The notes beneath the pieces were generated by a model, which was not told where the DNA came from, did not search any database, and saw only the letters and a program-made list of their open reading frames with translations. From NCBI GenBank assembly GCA_965220425.1, contig OZ244830.1, positions 3,534,001 through 3,598,000 on the forward strand: a stretch of 64,000 bases of DNA, in the 5' to 3' direction. A program made the position numbers and the translations under genes. Positions within the stretch are counted from its first letter, which is position 1. Each line of letters opens with the position of its first letter. Shown in pieces: positions 7,947 to 16,554 of this stretch. Source of the DNA: Azophilus sp965220425 (GTDB lineage Bacteria; Pseudomonadota; Gammaproteobacteria; Pseudomonadales; Azotimanducaceae).

Positions 7947-9418
7947 GGCGAGCCTCGTTTTATTGAAAACCGGACAGACGGTTCCTCACCCAACGTTCCG
8001 GCCGAGTGCCCGGCGGCATCATGAGCCGGGTGGACGATGGGCTGCGCCTGGTGCTCAACCTGCGGTGAGAGCAACGAAAGCTCCGCCAACGGCCGCGGTG
8101 CCGCCTTGCACTGCCATGGCGCCCGGGCGGGAGCGGGCTCGGCGACGGACGCTTCCCACTCGATAAGTTCGCGGTGCAGGCGGTCGGCGAGATCCTGCTG
8201 TTGGTGATACAGGTCTCTCGATTCGCCCGGGTCGGTTTCAACATCGTACAGGTAAACGGTCGGTCTACTGAACGTTGCAAACCGGTGCACCAGCAGCTTC
8301 CAGTTGTCGCGGCGAACGGCGGCCTGGCCGAAATCACCGAGCTTTATGCGCCAGAAGAAAGTCCTCTCTTCATCAGGCGTGCGGTCGTGCACGAGATCGC
8401 GGCCGTCGAGGTTCAGCGACTCCGATGCGACGCCGGCGGCGTTGAGAACTGTCGCCGCAATGTCCATGCCGATCGCAGGCTTGTGCAGCCTCTCGCCTGC
8501 CGGGAGCTTGCCGGGCCATCGCATGATCAGCGGCACGCGAATTCCCCCCTCGTTCAACGTGGCGAAACCGCCGGAAAACGGGGCGTTTCGCACCAGGTGG
8601 CGGCCGTTGTGATCGTAAGTGAATATCACCAGCGTACGCTCGGCAAGGCCAAGGTCGTCGAGCGCGTCGAGCAACCTGCCGATACCCGTATCCATCGCCT
8701 CCACCATCGATACGTAGTCGTCCCGGGTGGCCGATCCGACATCGAAACCGACATCCCATCGGTCGGGCGGCAGACCGGGACCCAGGTAAGGCGGCAGTGC
8801 TGTGTTGTAAGCGACATACAGGAAAAACGGATTGTCGCGTTTCTCTTCCATGAATCGAATGCTCTCGTCGGTCAGGATGTCCGTCAGGTAACCATCCCGC
8901 TCGACAATGCTCCTATTGTGCGTGAGTGACTCTTCGCCGTTATCGTTGCGGTGCGTGTAGTAGTTGACGGACCAGTGGTGGTACCCGAGAAATTCATCGA
9001 AACCATGCGCGAGAGGATCCGTTTCCCCGGAGTCTCCCAGATGCCACTTGCCGAAGTGCCCGCTCGCGTAACCCCGCTGTGTTAACAGTGCGGGCAATGT
9101 TGGGAGTTTTGCACTCAGTCTGCTGCCGTCACCGATGTTGTCTTCGAAACCGATGCGCGCCGGGTACTTCCCCGTCAACATCGCCGCTCTCGACGGGCCG
9201 CAGATTGGCGCCGCTGCGTAGTAATTGGTAAAGCGCGCACCCTGCGCCGCCAGAGTGTCCAGGGAAGGAGTGGCGATATCGGTTGCACCATACGCACCGA
9301 TATCGCTTGCACCCATGTGGTCGGCAACAATCAGCACGACGTTGGGTGTTTCGGCCGGCGCGTCAGCCAGGCAGGATGCGCCGTAAAGGGCAACGAGAAC
9401 AGCGACAAACGACTTCAT
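7928..9418 (-). CDS. Secreted type I sulfatase (arylsulfatase family)
   Basis: 496 codons with a short signal peptide (first ~19 residues, ending C-L-A-D-A). The sulfatase signature C-G-P-S-R-A-A-M-L-T-G-K is present, with Cys73 the residue converted to formylglycine. The calcium-binding start reads N-V-V-L-I-V-A-D-H-M-G, with His where the second Asp usually sits; the later T-Y-D-H-N segment matches the second metal half-site. It hydrolyses sulfate esters in the periplasm, substrate unknown. The C-terminal ~60 residues look unusually Pro/Ala-rich and overlap the MaoC gene by 19 bases, so the tail may have been extended by a frameshift. No sulfatase-maturing enzyme is in the window. Confidence 0.85.
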   Translation of the reverse strand: MKSFVAVLVALYGASCLADAPAETPNVVLIVADHMGASDIGAYGATDIATPSLDTLAAQGARFTNYYAAAPICGPSRAAMLTGKYPARIGFEDNIGDGSRLSAKLPTLPALLTQRGYASGHFGKWHLGDSGETDPLAHGFDEFLGYHHWSVNYYTHRNDNGEESLTHNRSIVERDGYLTDILTDESIRFMEEKRDNPFFLYVAYNTALPPYLGPGLPPDRWDVGFDVGSATRDDYVSMVEAMDTGIGRLLDALDDLGLAERTLVIFTYDHNGRHLVRNAPFSGGFATLNEGGIRVPLIMRWPGKLPAGERLHKPAIGMDIAATVLNAAGVASESLNLDGRDLVHDRTPDEERTFFWRIKLGDFGQAAVRRDNWKLLVHRFATFSRPTVYLYDVETDPGESRDLYHQQQDLADRLHRELIEWEASVAEPAPARAPWQCKAAPRPLAELSLLSPQVEHQAQPIVHPAHDAAGHSAGTLGEEPSVRFSIKRGSPCSPNT

Positions 9419-9447
9419 GGGGTCAGCCCCGCGTAACGTTTAGAGAG

Positions 9448-10230
9448 TCAAGTTCTCGTGTCATGCCGCCAGAGCTCGAGATACTTTTCCGCTATCTCAA
9501 CCAGCCGTTCCCTGCCAAAACTGTCTTCGTGTCCCCCGTGCACAACACGAATCGGCAAGGTCCTGAGTCTATGCATCGTATCAACGTACTGATCTATGTC
9601 GGCCCCGGGGAAGTTTGTGAGAAGTGGGCCGTCATAGATGGCATCACCGGAAAAGAGCACCCCCGTTTGTTTTTCCCAAAGCCCAATACTGCCCGGCGAG
9701 TGACCCGGCAAATGCAGGATCTCGAATACACGATCGCCGAGATCAACCACGTCCCCCTCTGATACCGACAACGTACATGGCGCCGGCTGCACTATGTGTT
9801 CATCAATATCGAAGTCGGCATGCGGGAGGGCACTTATCAACTCGTCGCAATCTATCCCGTATCCCAGCGCATTCAGTTCCCTTCTGTCGGATTCGCTGAA
9901 ATCCCCAACGCGCAGGATCATCTCTGCCAGACCTTCCGACATGATCGCAGCTTCGCTTTCATGAACGACACGCTCGTCGAATTCATGTATTCCGCCAATA
10001 TGATCGTAGTGCGTGTGGGTGGCTACCGCTGTTATGTGCTTGTCGAAAATGTCTTCCGCAGCCGACCGCAAGCTTACGATTCCAAGCCCTGTATCAACGA
10101 GCATATCTCCGTCGCGGCCTTTCACATGCCAAATATTGCATCGAATGAGGGGATCGACATAGGGTTCCCACAATAGTGTGATGTCGTCGTCAATACGTCG
10201 CCGTTCATACCAGCGGTCAGCTATCCTCAT
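9448..10230 (-). CDS. MBL-fold metallo-hydrolase
   Basis: 260 codons with no signal peptide. The metallo-beta-lactamase metal motif T-H-T-H-Y-D-H-I-G-G is complete (His72, His74, Asp76, His77). Further ligands are likely at H-L-P-G-H-S-P-G-S-I-G and V-H-G-G-H, and L-F-S-G-D-A-I-Y-D-G carries the bridging Asp. The layout is that of glyoxalase II/lactonase-like hydrolases. AGGGAG lies 10 bases before the ATG. It sits between the Rieske-like oxygenase and the sulfatase in the long minus-strand run, so it probably hydrolyses a pathway ester, lactone or thioester. The substrate is unknown. Confidence 0.85.
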   Translation of the reverse strand: MRIADRWYERRRIDDDITLLWEPYVDPLIRCNIWHVKGRDGDMLVDTGLGIVSLRSAAEDIFDKHITAVATHTHYDHIGGIHEFDERVVHESEAAIMSEGLAEMILRVGDFSESDRRELNALGYGIDCDELISALPHADFDIDEHIVQPAPCTLSVSEGDVVDLGDRVFEILHLPGHSPGSIGLWEKQTGVLFSGDAIYDGPLLTNFPGADIDQYVDTMHRLRTLPIRVVHGGHEDSFGRERLVEIAEKYLELWRHDTRT

Positions 10231-10306
10231 TGTGATGGTACTCCCTGATCAATCGGCGTGACTCGAATGAACTTGCTGTCAAGGTCACACGCGTTTATCG
10301 GACTGG

Positions 10307-11527
10307 TCATGTCAAGTCTGCAGCCACCCACTTATGAAACTGGTGACGCATCCTGTCCCAGAAAGGAGAGAAAAATCGCTCGCTGCAGACTGGAGAATAG
10401 GCCGCTTTTTGGACGGCTTCGGAGATCTTGTTGTCCTCGGTAGCCACTTTGCTGAAAAACCCGTATACCTCTTCACGCTTTGCGGCGTTTTCATCGGTAA
10501 CTGCAGATGCGGGCAGCAGATACATGCGACGATCGACCGTCTTGTCGGCGCCATCGGGTAGATTGATGCCTATCTCAATGTAATTCGGCGCAATGGAAAA
10601 ACTCATCGCGGGGTAGAGATCAACGAAAGCAGCCTGATCCGGCAACTTCCCCTTGCACCCCAAGTGAGGTTCAGAAGGATCCAGCTCACCATAGGTTTCA
10701 ACGAAATCCCAATAGCTGAATCCGACTCCGATCAAGTATCCATCAATAATCTCTCTATAGGTTTTCTTCCCGCTGTCGGATACGCGCGGATGTAGCGGCG
10801 ACTCTCTGTAACCACTGTGTACAAAATGCTCGTGCAGAACGTTTGGCCCATCGATATCGAAAAAGATCTTCCAATTGCAGTTCGTAACTGCCCTGGGCAC
10901 TATCGGGTGCCCGGAAGTATCAGTGGCTACAGCAATCTGCTCAAAGTCGTAGTCCGAGAACTGGCGCGGGACAGGCGCCACATAGTCCTGAAAAGACTCC
11001 GGTTCACGCGATAGATTGACAAATACTGTGTGGAGAAAGGTCTCGCAGCCAACCTCAACCAGATCAGTGTCGAACTGCGCGACCGATTGAAGATTGCCCT
11101 CGGGCGTTCCATCCCAATACGGAGTTTCCAACAGCTTCCCGTCGAGGTCGTATACCCATCCATGAAAAGGCGTTTCTATTCGTTCAAGTCCATGCGCAGG
11201 CTGTAGCACGGCAAGACACCCGTCATAGGGCACTACATTGTGAAACACCCTCAATCTCTCATCCAGTCCACGAACTGCCAACAAGGGCATGCCGCAGAGA
11301 TCAAAAGGCAGCGCCTGTCCCGGCTCGGCTACATCGAAATCAAACAATACCGGCACCCAATGCTTACTAAAGATGTTTTCGCGCTCAGCGTCGTAGAATT
11401 CCTTGCCGTAATACGTCTCTGCCGGCAAAGTCCGTGCCTCTTCTATAGGGGCATTGATTCTCAGGAGTTGTTCACGAGAGATTATTCTGTTGTCTCGACT
11501 CAATTGGTTTACCTTTTTGGTTGGCAT
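10307..11527 (-). CDS. Rieske-type aromatic ring-hydroxylating oxygenase alpha-subunit homologue lacking Rieske cluster ligands
   Basis: 406 codons with the overall layout of a ring-hydroxylating oxygenase alpha subunit: N-terminal Y-Y-x-x-x-x-F-x-x-E-x-x-x-I-F-x-x-x-W-x-P-V, a Rieske-like domain, then a START-like catalytic domain with N-C-N-W-K and H-E-H-F-V-H (His232, His234, His237). In normal members the Rieske ligands are C-x-H and C-x-x-H. Here the first pair reads V-P-Y (Val99, Tyr101) and the second T-P-F-H (Thr119, His122), so three of four [2Fe-2S] ligands are gone although the surrounding F-x-N-V-x-P-x-x-G and H-G-W-x-Y-D-L-D-G sequence is kept. It cannot take electrons in the standard way. 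No reductase gene is nearby. It sits 18 bases after the amidohydrolase gene. Confidence 0.8.
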   Translation of the reverse strand: MPTKKVNQLSRDNRIISREQLLRINAPIEEARTLPAETYYGKEFYDAERENIFSKHWVPVLFDFDVAEPGQALPFDLCGMPLLAVRGLDERLRVFHNVVPYDGCLAVLQPAHGLERIETPFHGWVYDLDGKLLETPYWDGTPEGNLQSVAQFDTDLVEVGCETFLHTVFVNLSREPESFQDYVAPVPRQFSDYDFEQIAVATDTSGHPIVPRAVTNCNWKIFFDIDGPNVLHEHFVHSGYRESPLHPRVSDSGKKTYREIIDGYLIGVGFSYWDFVETYGELDPSEPHLGCKGKLPDQAAFVDLYPAMSFSIAPNYIEIGINLPDGADKTVDRRMYLLPASAVTDENAAKREEVYGFFSKVATEDNKISEAVQKAAYSPVCSERFFSPFWDRMRHQFHKWVAADLT

Positions 11528-11545
11528 CTTTTGTTCCGCGATGCC

Positions 11546-13069
11546 CTAATCCACATCCAACTTCTTGAGACGCGCGCGCAGTGCTCCGAGATCGATGAAT
11601 TCTCCATCGACGATCACTTCACCGATCTTTCGCGTGTTGCGAATTTCCGTTAGTGGATCTGCTGCGAGCAGCACTAGGTCCGCGGTCTTTCCGGGCTCAA
11701 TGGTTCCCACATTCTCCAGACCCAGATGTGCGGTAGCGTCCCCGGTCGCGGACGCAATCGCTTCCGTCGGTGTCAGGCCCGCTTCGACCAGCAGTTCGAG
11801 TTCATCATGCAAGCTGAATCCCGGCCAGACCCATGGCGTTCCGTCGGGAAAAGACGCATCCGTGCCGGCCAGTATCGGCACTCCTGCCTTGTGAAACCTG
11901 CCTATGAGGTTTACGAACAGCTCGAAGTGCCGGGCCATCTCTGCGAGATCCGCCTCGGTAAAAGCCTGGCCGAGTACGTGCGTCTCCGCTGATTCCCGCC
12001 AGGATTCAATAATACGGTTCGGTACCAGTCGCATAGCGTGGTCGTCGATCAGGCGACGGCCGCGAGACACCGGGTCGGACGCCCGTAACCGAGGGTCCTG
12101 CACAATAAACGTCGGCACAATTGCGACGCCGCTCGTGAGCAATGACTGCGCCAGGACGTCGGCTTTTTCACTTTCGAACGAATCCAGAAGACGCCTCATG
12201 AAGCCCACACCGAGCGCCTGCGCATACAGAGCCTCGACATCGCCACTCTCGGTTGCGTCACGCATCATCTTAAGCAATTCTGTTCGAAGCCGCTCTTCCT
12301 CCTTCGCGCACGCCAGCAACAATCCGCCAAAAAGGCTGCCCTCGTGCTCGACCGTGCTCAGGCCGGCTTTGGCTGCCCTGGCTGCAGACACGGCCGTCGG
12401 AATGTGTCCTGCGATCCGAAGGCCGGCCTTGTCAGCTTCGCCGGCAACCAGATGGAATTCTTCGTCAGAAAGAAAATCCCGCACCTTCACGAAGTCGACA
12501 TCGAGCTCCGTCAGAAGGGAAAACGCTGAAGAAACGTCCTGTGACGTTATCTGCAGGTGAGGCGAATAGCTATCGTAAGGAGAGTCGCCGTCCAGCATCG
12601 GGCCGGAGAACAGAAAACGAGGCCCATTTCCCGGGTTGCGCTTCCTTGCTTCGCGGCGGGCCAGGAGCGACCTGGTGCACTCCGCGGAGCAACCCATATC
12701 ACGCAATCCGGTTACACCGGCAGCCAGGTACAGATCGAACACGGCGTCGGTCGCGAACGTGTGCGCATGCAGGTCCCAGAGTCCGGGAATCAGGAATTTG
12801 CCATGGGCCTCCACCTCCCTGATGCCACGCGGGCGTACTGCATCCGTTGGCGCCACCGTTTCGATCCATCCGTCCCGAACGACAACCGTATGGTCCCTGA
12901 GTGCCGGGCCGCCACGACCGTCGATCACCGAGACGCCGGTGAGTGCGAAAGTTCCCGGCGCGTCGCTAATTTGAGGATCATCGGGTTCGGGCATACAGCC
13001 GAAGGTGCAGATAACCGGCAGCAACAGCAGATTTCGAATCAAGCGATTGCCCATCTTCAACAGCCCCAT
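11546..13069 (-). CDS. Exported amidohydrolase family protein
   Basis: 507 codons. A hydrophobic N-terminal segment ending C-T-F-G-C suggests an exported protein, possibly a lipoprotein with a weak lipobox (Cys25). The metal-dependent amidohydrolase pattern is clear: V-I-D-G near residue 50, G-L-W-D-L-H-A-H (His101, His103), a central Lys/His region, A-G-T-D-A-S, and the closing G-T-I-E-P-G-K-T-A-D-L-V-L-L segment. It resembles the imidazolonepropionase/prolidase-like branch acting on cyclic or amide bonds. The ATG follows directly on the TGA of the isochorismatase-type gene, so the pair is translationally coupled; a second ATG five codons in is an alternative start. The substrate is unknown. 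Confidence 0.85.
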   Translation of the reverse strand: MGLLKMGNRLIRNLLLLPVICTFGCMPEPDDPQISDAPGTFALTGVSVIDGRGGPALRDHTVVVRDGWIETVAPTDAVRPRGIREVEAHGKFLIPGLWDLHAHTFATDAVFDLYLAAGVTGLRDMGCSAECTRSLLARREARKRNPGNGPRFLFSGPMLDGDSPYDSYSPHLQITSQDVSSAFSLLTELDVDFVKVRDFLSDEEFHLVAGEADKAGLRIAGHIPTAVSAARAAKAGLSTVEHEGSLFGGLLLACAKEEERLRTELLKMMRDATESGDVEALYAQALGVGFMRRLLDSFESEKADVLAQSLLTSGVAIVPTFIVQDPRLRASDPVSRGRRLIDDHAMRLVPNRIIESWRESAETHVLGQAFTEADLAEMARHFELFVNLIGRFHKAGVPILAGTDASFPDGTPWVWPGFSLHDELELLVEAGLTPTEAIASATGDATAHLGLENVGTIEPGKTADLVLLAADPLTEIRNTRKIGEVIVDGEFIDLGALRARLKKLDVD

Positions 13070-13657
13070 TCAGCCGATGTAGAGGCCCTTGGGAACGCCG
13101 ATGCCGCTGTTCCGGAAGAAGTCGTGGCAAACCTCGAGATCACGCACCCATTCGAAGAACAGCCCCTTGGTGCTGACGAGAGCGACCCCCGCATCGCGCA
13201 GACGCGCCAACCCATGCTCATGCCCTCCTTGAGGCGAAGCACAGGCATCGGCAACCACCGCGACCCGATATCCCTCGCCAACGAGTCCGATCGCCGACTG
13301 CAGCACGCATACGTCGGTTTCCAGGCCTGCAAGAACAGCGGTTTTCCTGCCGGTGTCGTTGACCCGTTTCAGGATGTCGGCCTGACCGGTCAAACCGAAC
13401 ACAACCTTGTCGAGGTCTGCGCTGGACTCGGGAATACAGCTTCGAACCCTGGCATTCGTTGGGCCGACCACTTCGATTTCTTCTGCGGTGACAACGATTG
13501 GAATACCCAACCAATCCGCCACCTTGGCCAGCCAGCAGATTCTGTCGATGACCAGTTCCGAAACATCCTCATCCAGACGTTTCAGGAACCTGTCCTGCAC
13601 GTCGACAACGATAAAGACGCTGTCGTTCGCCTCCAGCAATGACGATACGGCCTGCAT
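13070..13657 (-). CDS. Isochorismatase-family cysteine hydrolase
   Basis: 195 codons, cytoplasmic. The catalytic triad of the family is visible: Asp19 in V-V-D-V-Q-D-R-F, Lys84 in D-L-D-K-V-V-F, and Cys117 in G-L-E-T-D-V-C-V-L-Q, followed by the cis-peptide-type region. Family members include nicotinamidase, N-carbamoylsarcosine amidase and ureidoacrylate hydrolase, all of which hydrolyse C-N bonds. With a sarcosine oxidase operon in the same window an N-carbamoylsarcosine-type reaction is a tempting guess, but nothing in the sequence fixes the substrate. GAGAGGCGGG precedes the ATG. It is immediately followed by the amidohydrolase. Confidence 0.85.
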   Translation of the reverse strand: MQAVSSLLEANDSVFIVVDVQDRFLKRLDEDVSELVIDRICWLAKVADWLGIPIVVTAEEIEVVGPTNARVRSCIPESSADLDKVVFGLTGQADILKRVNDTGRKTAVLAGLETDVCVLQSAIGLVGEGYRVAVVADACASPQGGHEHGLARLRDAGVALVSTKGLFFEWVRDLEVCHDFFRNSGIGVPKGLYIG

Positions 13658-13684
13658 TTCCCGCCTCTCTATGACCCATCCGGC

Positions 13685-15115
13685 CTATTCTGACAATGCG
13701 CGTGTCAGACGATACATGAACTCCTGACCTTCCAAGAAGGACCTCACCCGAATACGCTCGTCGCTGGCGTGAGCCCTGTCGTCCTCTACGTCGATAAATA
13801 TTCCGTTTACCCCGAACACCGGCATGCCGAGATTGCGAAGGAACCTGCCGTCCGTGCCACCGGGCCCCATGATCGGAATGACGGGCACTGCCGGCCAGAT
13901 TGAACGGGAAACCTGCTCGATGATTTCGAGAACATCGTCGCGCATCGTCGCCCGTGGATGTAAGTCGATGCCTGCAACCCTTTCGATGGACACATCATCG
14001 CCAACTAGCGAACGAATCGCCTGTTCGACGCGATCACGTGAATCGTCAGGCACCAGCCGGCAGTTCACGGTCAACGTAACCCTTTGCGGCAACGCGTTTT
14101 CCGCATGTCCGCCCTGAATGACCGTCGGTGTGCAGGTTGTCCGCATCATGGCGTTGTAGAACGGGTTCCTCGCAAGGAAGTCGATCGACTCCTGATCGGG
14201 CGGCATTCGAAGGATGCCTTCCATGGCCTCTCTCAATTGCCCTGAGTTCAATTCCCCCGATCGTGCGAAGAAGGCCTCCGTCACCGGGTTCAAGCGAACG
14301 GGAAAGCGGTGCTCCCGAAGGCGTCGTATCACGTCCGAGATGGCATCGATTGCATTGTCGTCCGTCGGCATGGACGAATGACCGCCCCGGCTCGTTGTCT
14401 CGATCAAGAACGTCTGGTAGAGCTTCTCCGTCAACTGCACCTCGTTCCCGAGGCGCTCGCCACCAATCAGAACCCCACCGCCACCTTCGCTCAGTACGTA
14501 TTCGGCGTCCAGCTTTTCCGGATACGAATCGAGCAGCCATTGCACACCGTTGTGCTTGCCGCCTTCTTCATCCGCGGTCAGAGCCAGAACGATGTCCCGC
14601 CCGGGTTCGTACCCTGCCATTCTCAACCGCATCAGGTTGGCTAGGTGTATCGCCGCCTCGTCCTTGTCGTCCGACACGCCGCGACCGTAAAAGTACCCGT
14701 CCTCTTCAGCGAAGGCGAAAGGGTCCCGACTCCACGTCTGCTCGTCTGCCTCCACGACGTCGAGATGCGCGAGCAACAAAAGCGGCTTGAGGCCGGGTTC
14801 CCGCCCGCGGTAACGCACAACAAGGTTCCCTTTTCGTGGTGCGGGGGCCAGTATTTCAACATCCTCCTCGGCAAACCCGGCCGCAAGCAATCTTTCCCGC
14901 ATCGCCTCCGCGGCCGCCGTGTTGTCGCCGGTACTGTCAGTCGTGTCCGTCTCGACCAGTTCCTTGAAAATGTCCCTGGCGAGCACCTCGTGCGGCTCGA
15001 GGCCAGCCGCCGTGACTTCGCCTGTTACGGCCGGCGCCCCGACGATGGCGACCATGACCAGGGCCAGTCGGAAGCCGGTCGCGAATACTGCAAATGCCTT
15101 CATCTCAAGTTTCAT
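13685..15115 (-). CDS. M20 family metallopeptidase, exported
   Basis: About 476 codons from the ATG at 15115, chosen because GGAG lies just upstream; a GTG three codons earlier is possible. A signal-like hydrophobic stretch (about residues 9-30) suggests export. The M20 zinc motifs are complete: L-A-H-L-D-V-V (His and Asp), G-R-G-V-S-D-D-K-D (bridging Asp), A-D-E-E-G-G (catalytic and ligand Glu), and a C-terminal G-P-G-G-T-D segment, with an inserted dimerisation domain in between. It hydrolyses a peptide or N-acyl amide bond. It lies between the MFS transporter and the isochorismatase-type hydrolase, with ~27-base gaps on both sides. Confidence 0.87.
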   Translation of the reverse strand: MKLEMKAFAVFATGFRLALVMVAIVGAPAVTGEVTAAGLEPHEVLARDIFKELVETDTTDSTGDNTAAAEAMRERLLAAGFAEEDVEILAPAPRKGNLVVRYRGREPGLKPLLLLAHLDVVEADEQTWSRDPFAFAEEDGYFYGRGVSDDKDEAAIHLANLMRLRMAGYEPGRDIVLALTADEEGGKHNGVQWLLDSYPEKLDAEYVLSEGGGGVLIGGERLGNEVQLTEKLYQTFLIETTSRGGHSSMPTDDNAIDAISDVIRRLREHRFPVRLNPVTEAFFARSGELNSGQLREAMEGILRMPPDQESIDFLARNPFYNAMMRTTCTPTVIQGGHAENALPQRVTLTVNCRLVPDDSRDRVEQAIRSLVGDDVSIERVAGIDLHPRATMRDDVLEIIEQVSRSIWPAVPVIPIMGPGGTDGRFLRNLGMPVFGVNGIFIDVEDDRAHASDERIRVRSFLEGQEFMYRLTRALSE

Positions 15116-15142
15116 GATCTCCACTCGCTGAAGTGCTCCCCA

Positions 15143-16522
15143 TCACGGCTCCGTCGGTGCCGGCAAATGCCGTACCCGTCGCAAGATCACCGCAACCAGA
15201 ACCAGGGCCATGCAACACAGTGGCAGAGCCGATACGACGATCGCCGCATCTACCCTGTCGCGTGCGAAGGCAAACCCCTCCAGCGCCGCGGCGATTGCCG
15301 TCGGCCCTGCGCCGAGCCCGACAAGCGCCATCACCGAGGTGACAAGCGACGCCGAGATGCCTCTCAGCCGGTTGGGCACTGCGATCGATACGAAAGCGAA
15401 CGTGGTCGCGCTCGCCGCAACAACCGCCGTCACCCATATCGCCGTAGCCACATAGACCAGCCAGATGGAACCCAATGCGAACATCGGGGTGGCTACCGTC
15501 GCCGCGCCGATGGCCAAGGCGATTACCAGCAACGGCCCGGCCAGCCCTCTTCGCTTTACCCAAAGGTCGGTCAACCTGCCGGCGAGCGGCCCACCGAGGG
15601 TACCGGCAATGGCCACGATTGCGCCCAGCATCAGGCCAATCTCTGTCGAACCGAGTTCGTACAAACGCGACAGCAGCCGCGGCAGCCATGCGTAAATGCC
15701 ATTGTCCGCAACCGCGATCGCCGTTGCCTGGAATATCAGGAGAACCAGAATCGTGGCCAGCGGCTGAGACGAAAAAAGCTCGCGCATCGACCGGCTCATC
15801 CGATAGTGCTGATCCGCCGTTCGCCGTTCCGGCTCGCCGATGGAGGCCAGTAGCAGCGGCAGGATGAAACCGGGAAGGGCGAGTACGAAGAACACCTGGC
15901 GCCAGGGCGACATCTCCGCAAGAAACGGCGCCACCGCGAGCGCCCCGGTTCGAGCAAGATCGAGTGCTATGCCGCCAACGGCATACGCTGAGCTGAAGCC
16001 TGCATTGACCCCCATGAAAAAGATGCCAACCGCGAGCCCACGGCGGTTTTCCGGAAACCTGTCGCCAATCAGCGACACGGCAGCGGGCATGAGAGCCGCC
16101 TCGCCTAGCCCGACCAGCATTCGCGCCGCGAAAAGCCAGGCAAACGTTGGCGCCAAACCGCACATCAGCGTACCCATGCTCCACAGGATCGCGCCGCTGC
16201 CGAGCAGCAGGACGCGACTGCCGCGATCGGCCAGCAATCCCATGGGAATCACCATCAGACCGTAAACGAGAGCGAATGGCGGACCTTGTAGCAGGCTGGC
16301 CTGGGTGTCGGTCAGGCCGAATTCCAGGCCGATCGGATCGATCAGGATGTTGATGACCAGCCGATGTATGTAGCCGACCAGTGGAATCGCGAACAGCACG
16401 AAATAGAGCCACATGTCGCGCCACCATTCCCGGCTCGAACCCCGATTCGCGTCTCGCCCGGTCGAGATGTCGTTCATCCCGGCCTGAGCGCCTTGCGTCT
16501 GGCGGCACGAGCCGAAGGGCAT
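15143..16522 (-). CDS. MFS transporter of the long minus-strand run
   Basis: Up to 459 codons. Twelve hydrophobic helices are apparent with the MFS signature G-L-L-A-D-R-G-S-R between helices 2 and 3 and G-L-G-E-A-A-L-M-P-A in helix 4. The first ATG lacks a clear ribosome site; an ATG at 16477 leaves a more usual ~22-residue cytoplasmic leader and is an equally good start. Placed between the carnitine-dehydrogenase-like gene and the M20 peptidase, it is the probable inner-membrane uptake step for whatever the outer-membrane TonB receptor at the head of the run brings in. Substrate not readable. The paralogue at 54236 belongs to the same broad MFS branch. Confidence 0.87.
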   Translation of the reverse strand: MPFGSCRQTQGAQAGMNDISTGRDANRGSSREWWRDMWLYFVLFAIPLVGYIHRLVINILIDPIGLEFGLTDTQASLLQGPPFALVYGLMVIPMGLLADRGSRVLLLGSGAILWSMGTLMCGLAPTFAWLFAARMLVGLGEAALMPAAVSLIGDRFPENRRGLAVGIFFMGVNAGFSSAYAVGGIALDLARTGALAVAPFLAEMSPWRQVFFVLALPGFILPLLLASIGEPERRTADQHYRMSRSMRELFSSQPLATILVLLIFQATAIAVADNGIYAWLPRLLSRLYELGSTEIGLMLGAIVAIAGTLGGPLAGRLTDLWVKRRGLAGPLLVIALAIGAATVATPMFALGSIWLVYVATAIWVTAVVAASATTFAFVSIAVPNRLRGISASLVTSVMALVGLGAGPTAIAAALEGFAFARDRVDAAIVVSALPLCCMALVLVAVILRRVRHLPAPTEP

Positions 16523-16554
16523 CCAGTCGAATCAGGTGAATTCACTATCCGCAT

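Noticed and set aside
10307..11527. Carnitine or glycine-betaine Rieske monooxygenase completing the pathway
   Set aside because: Tempting from context, but the Rieske ligands are absent and no reductase subunit is present, so the standard reaction is not possible.
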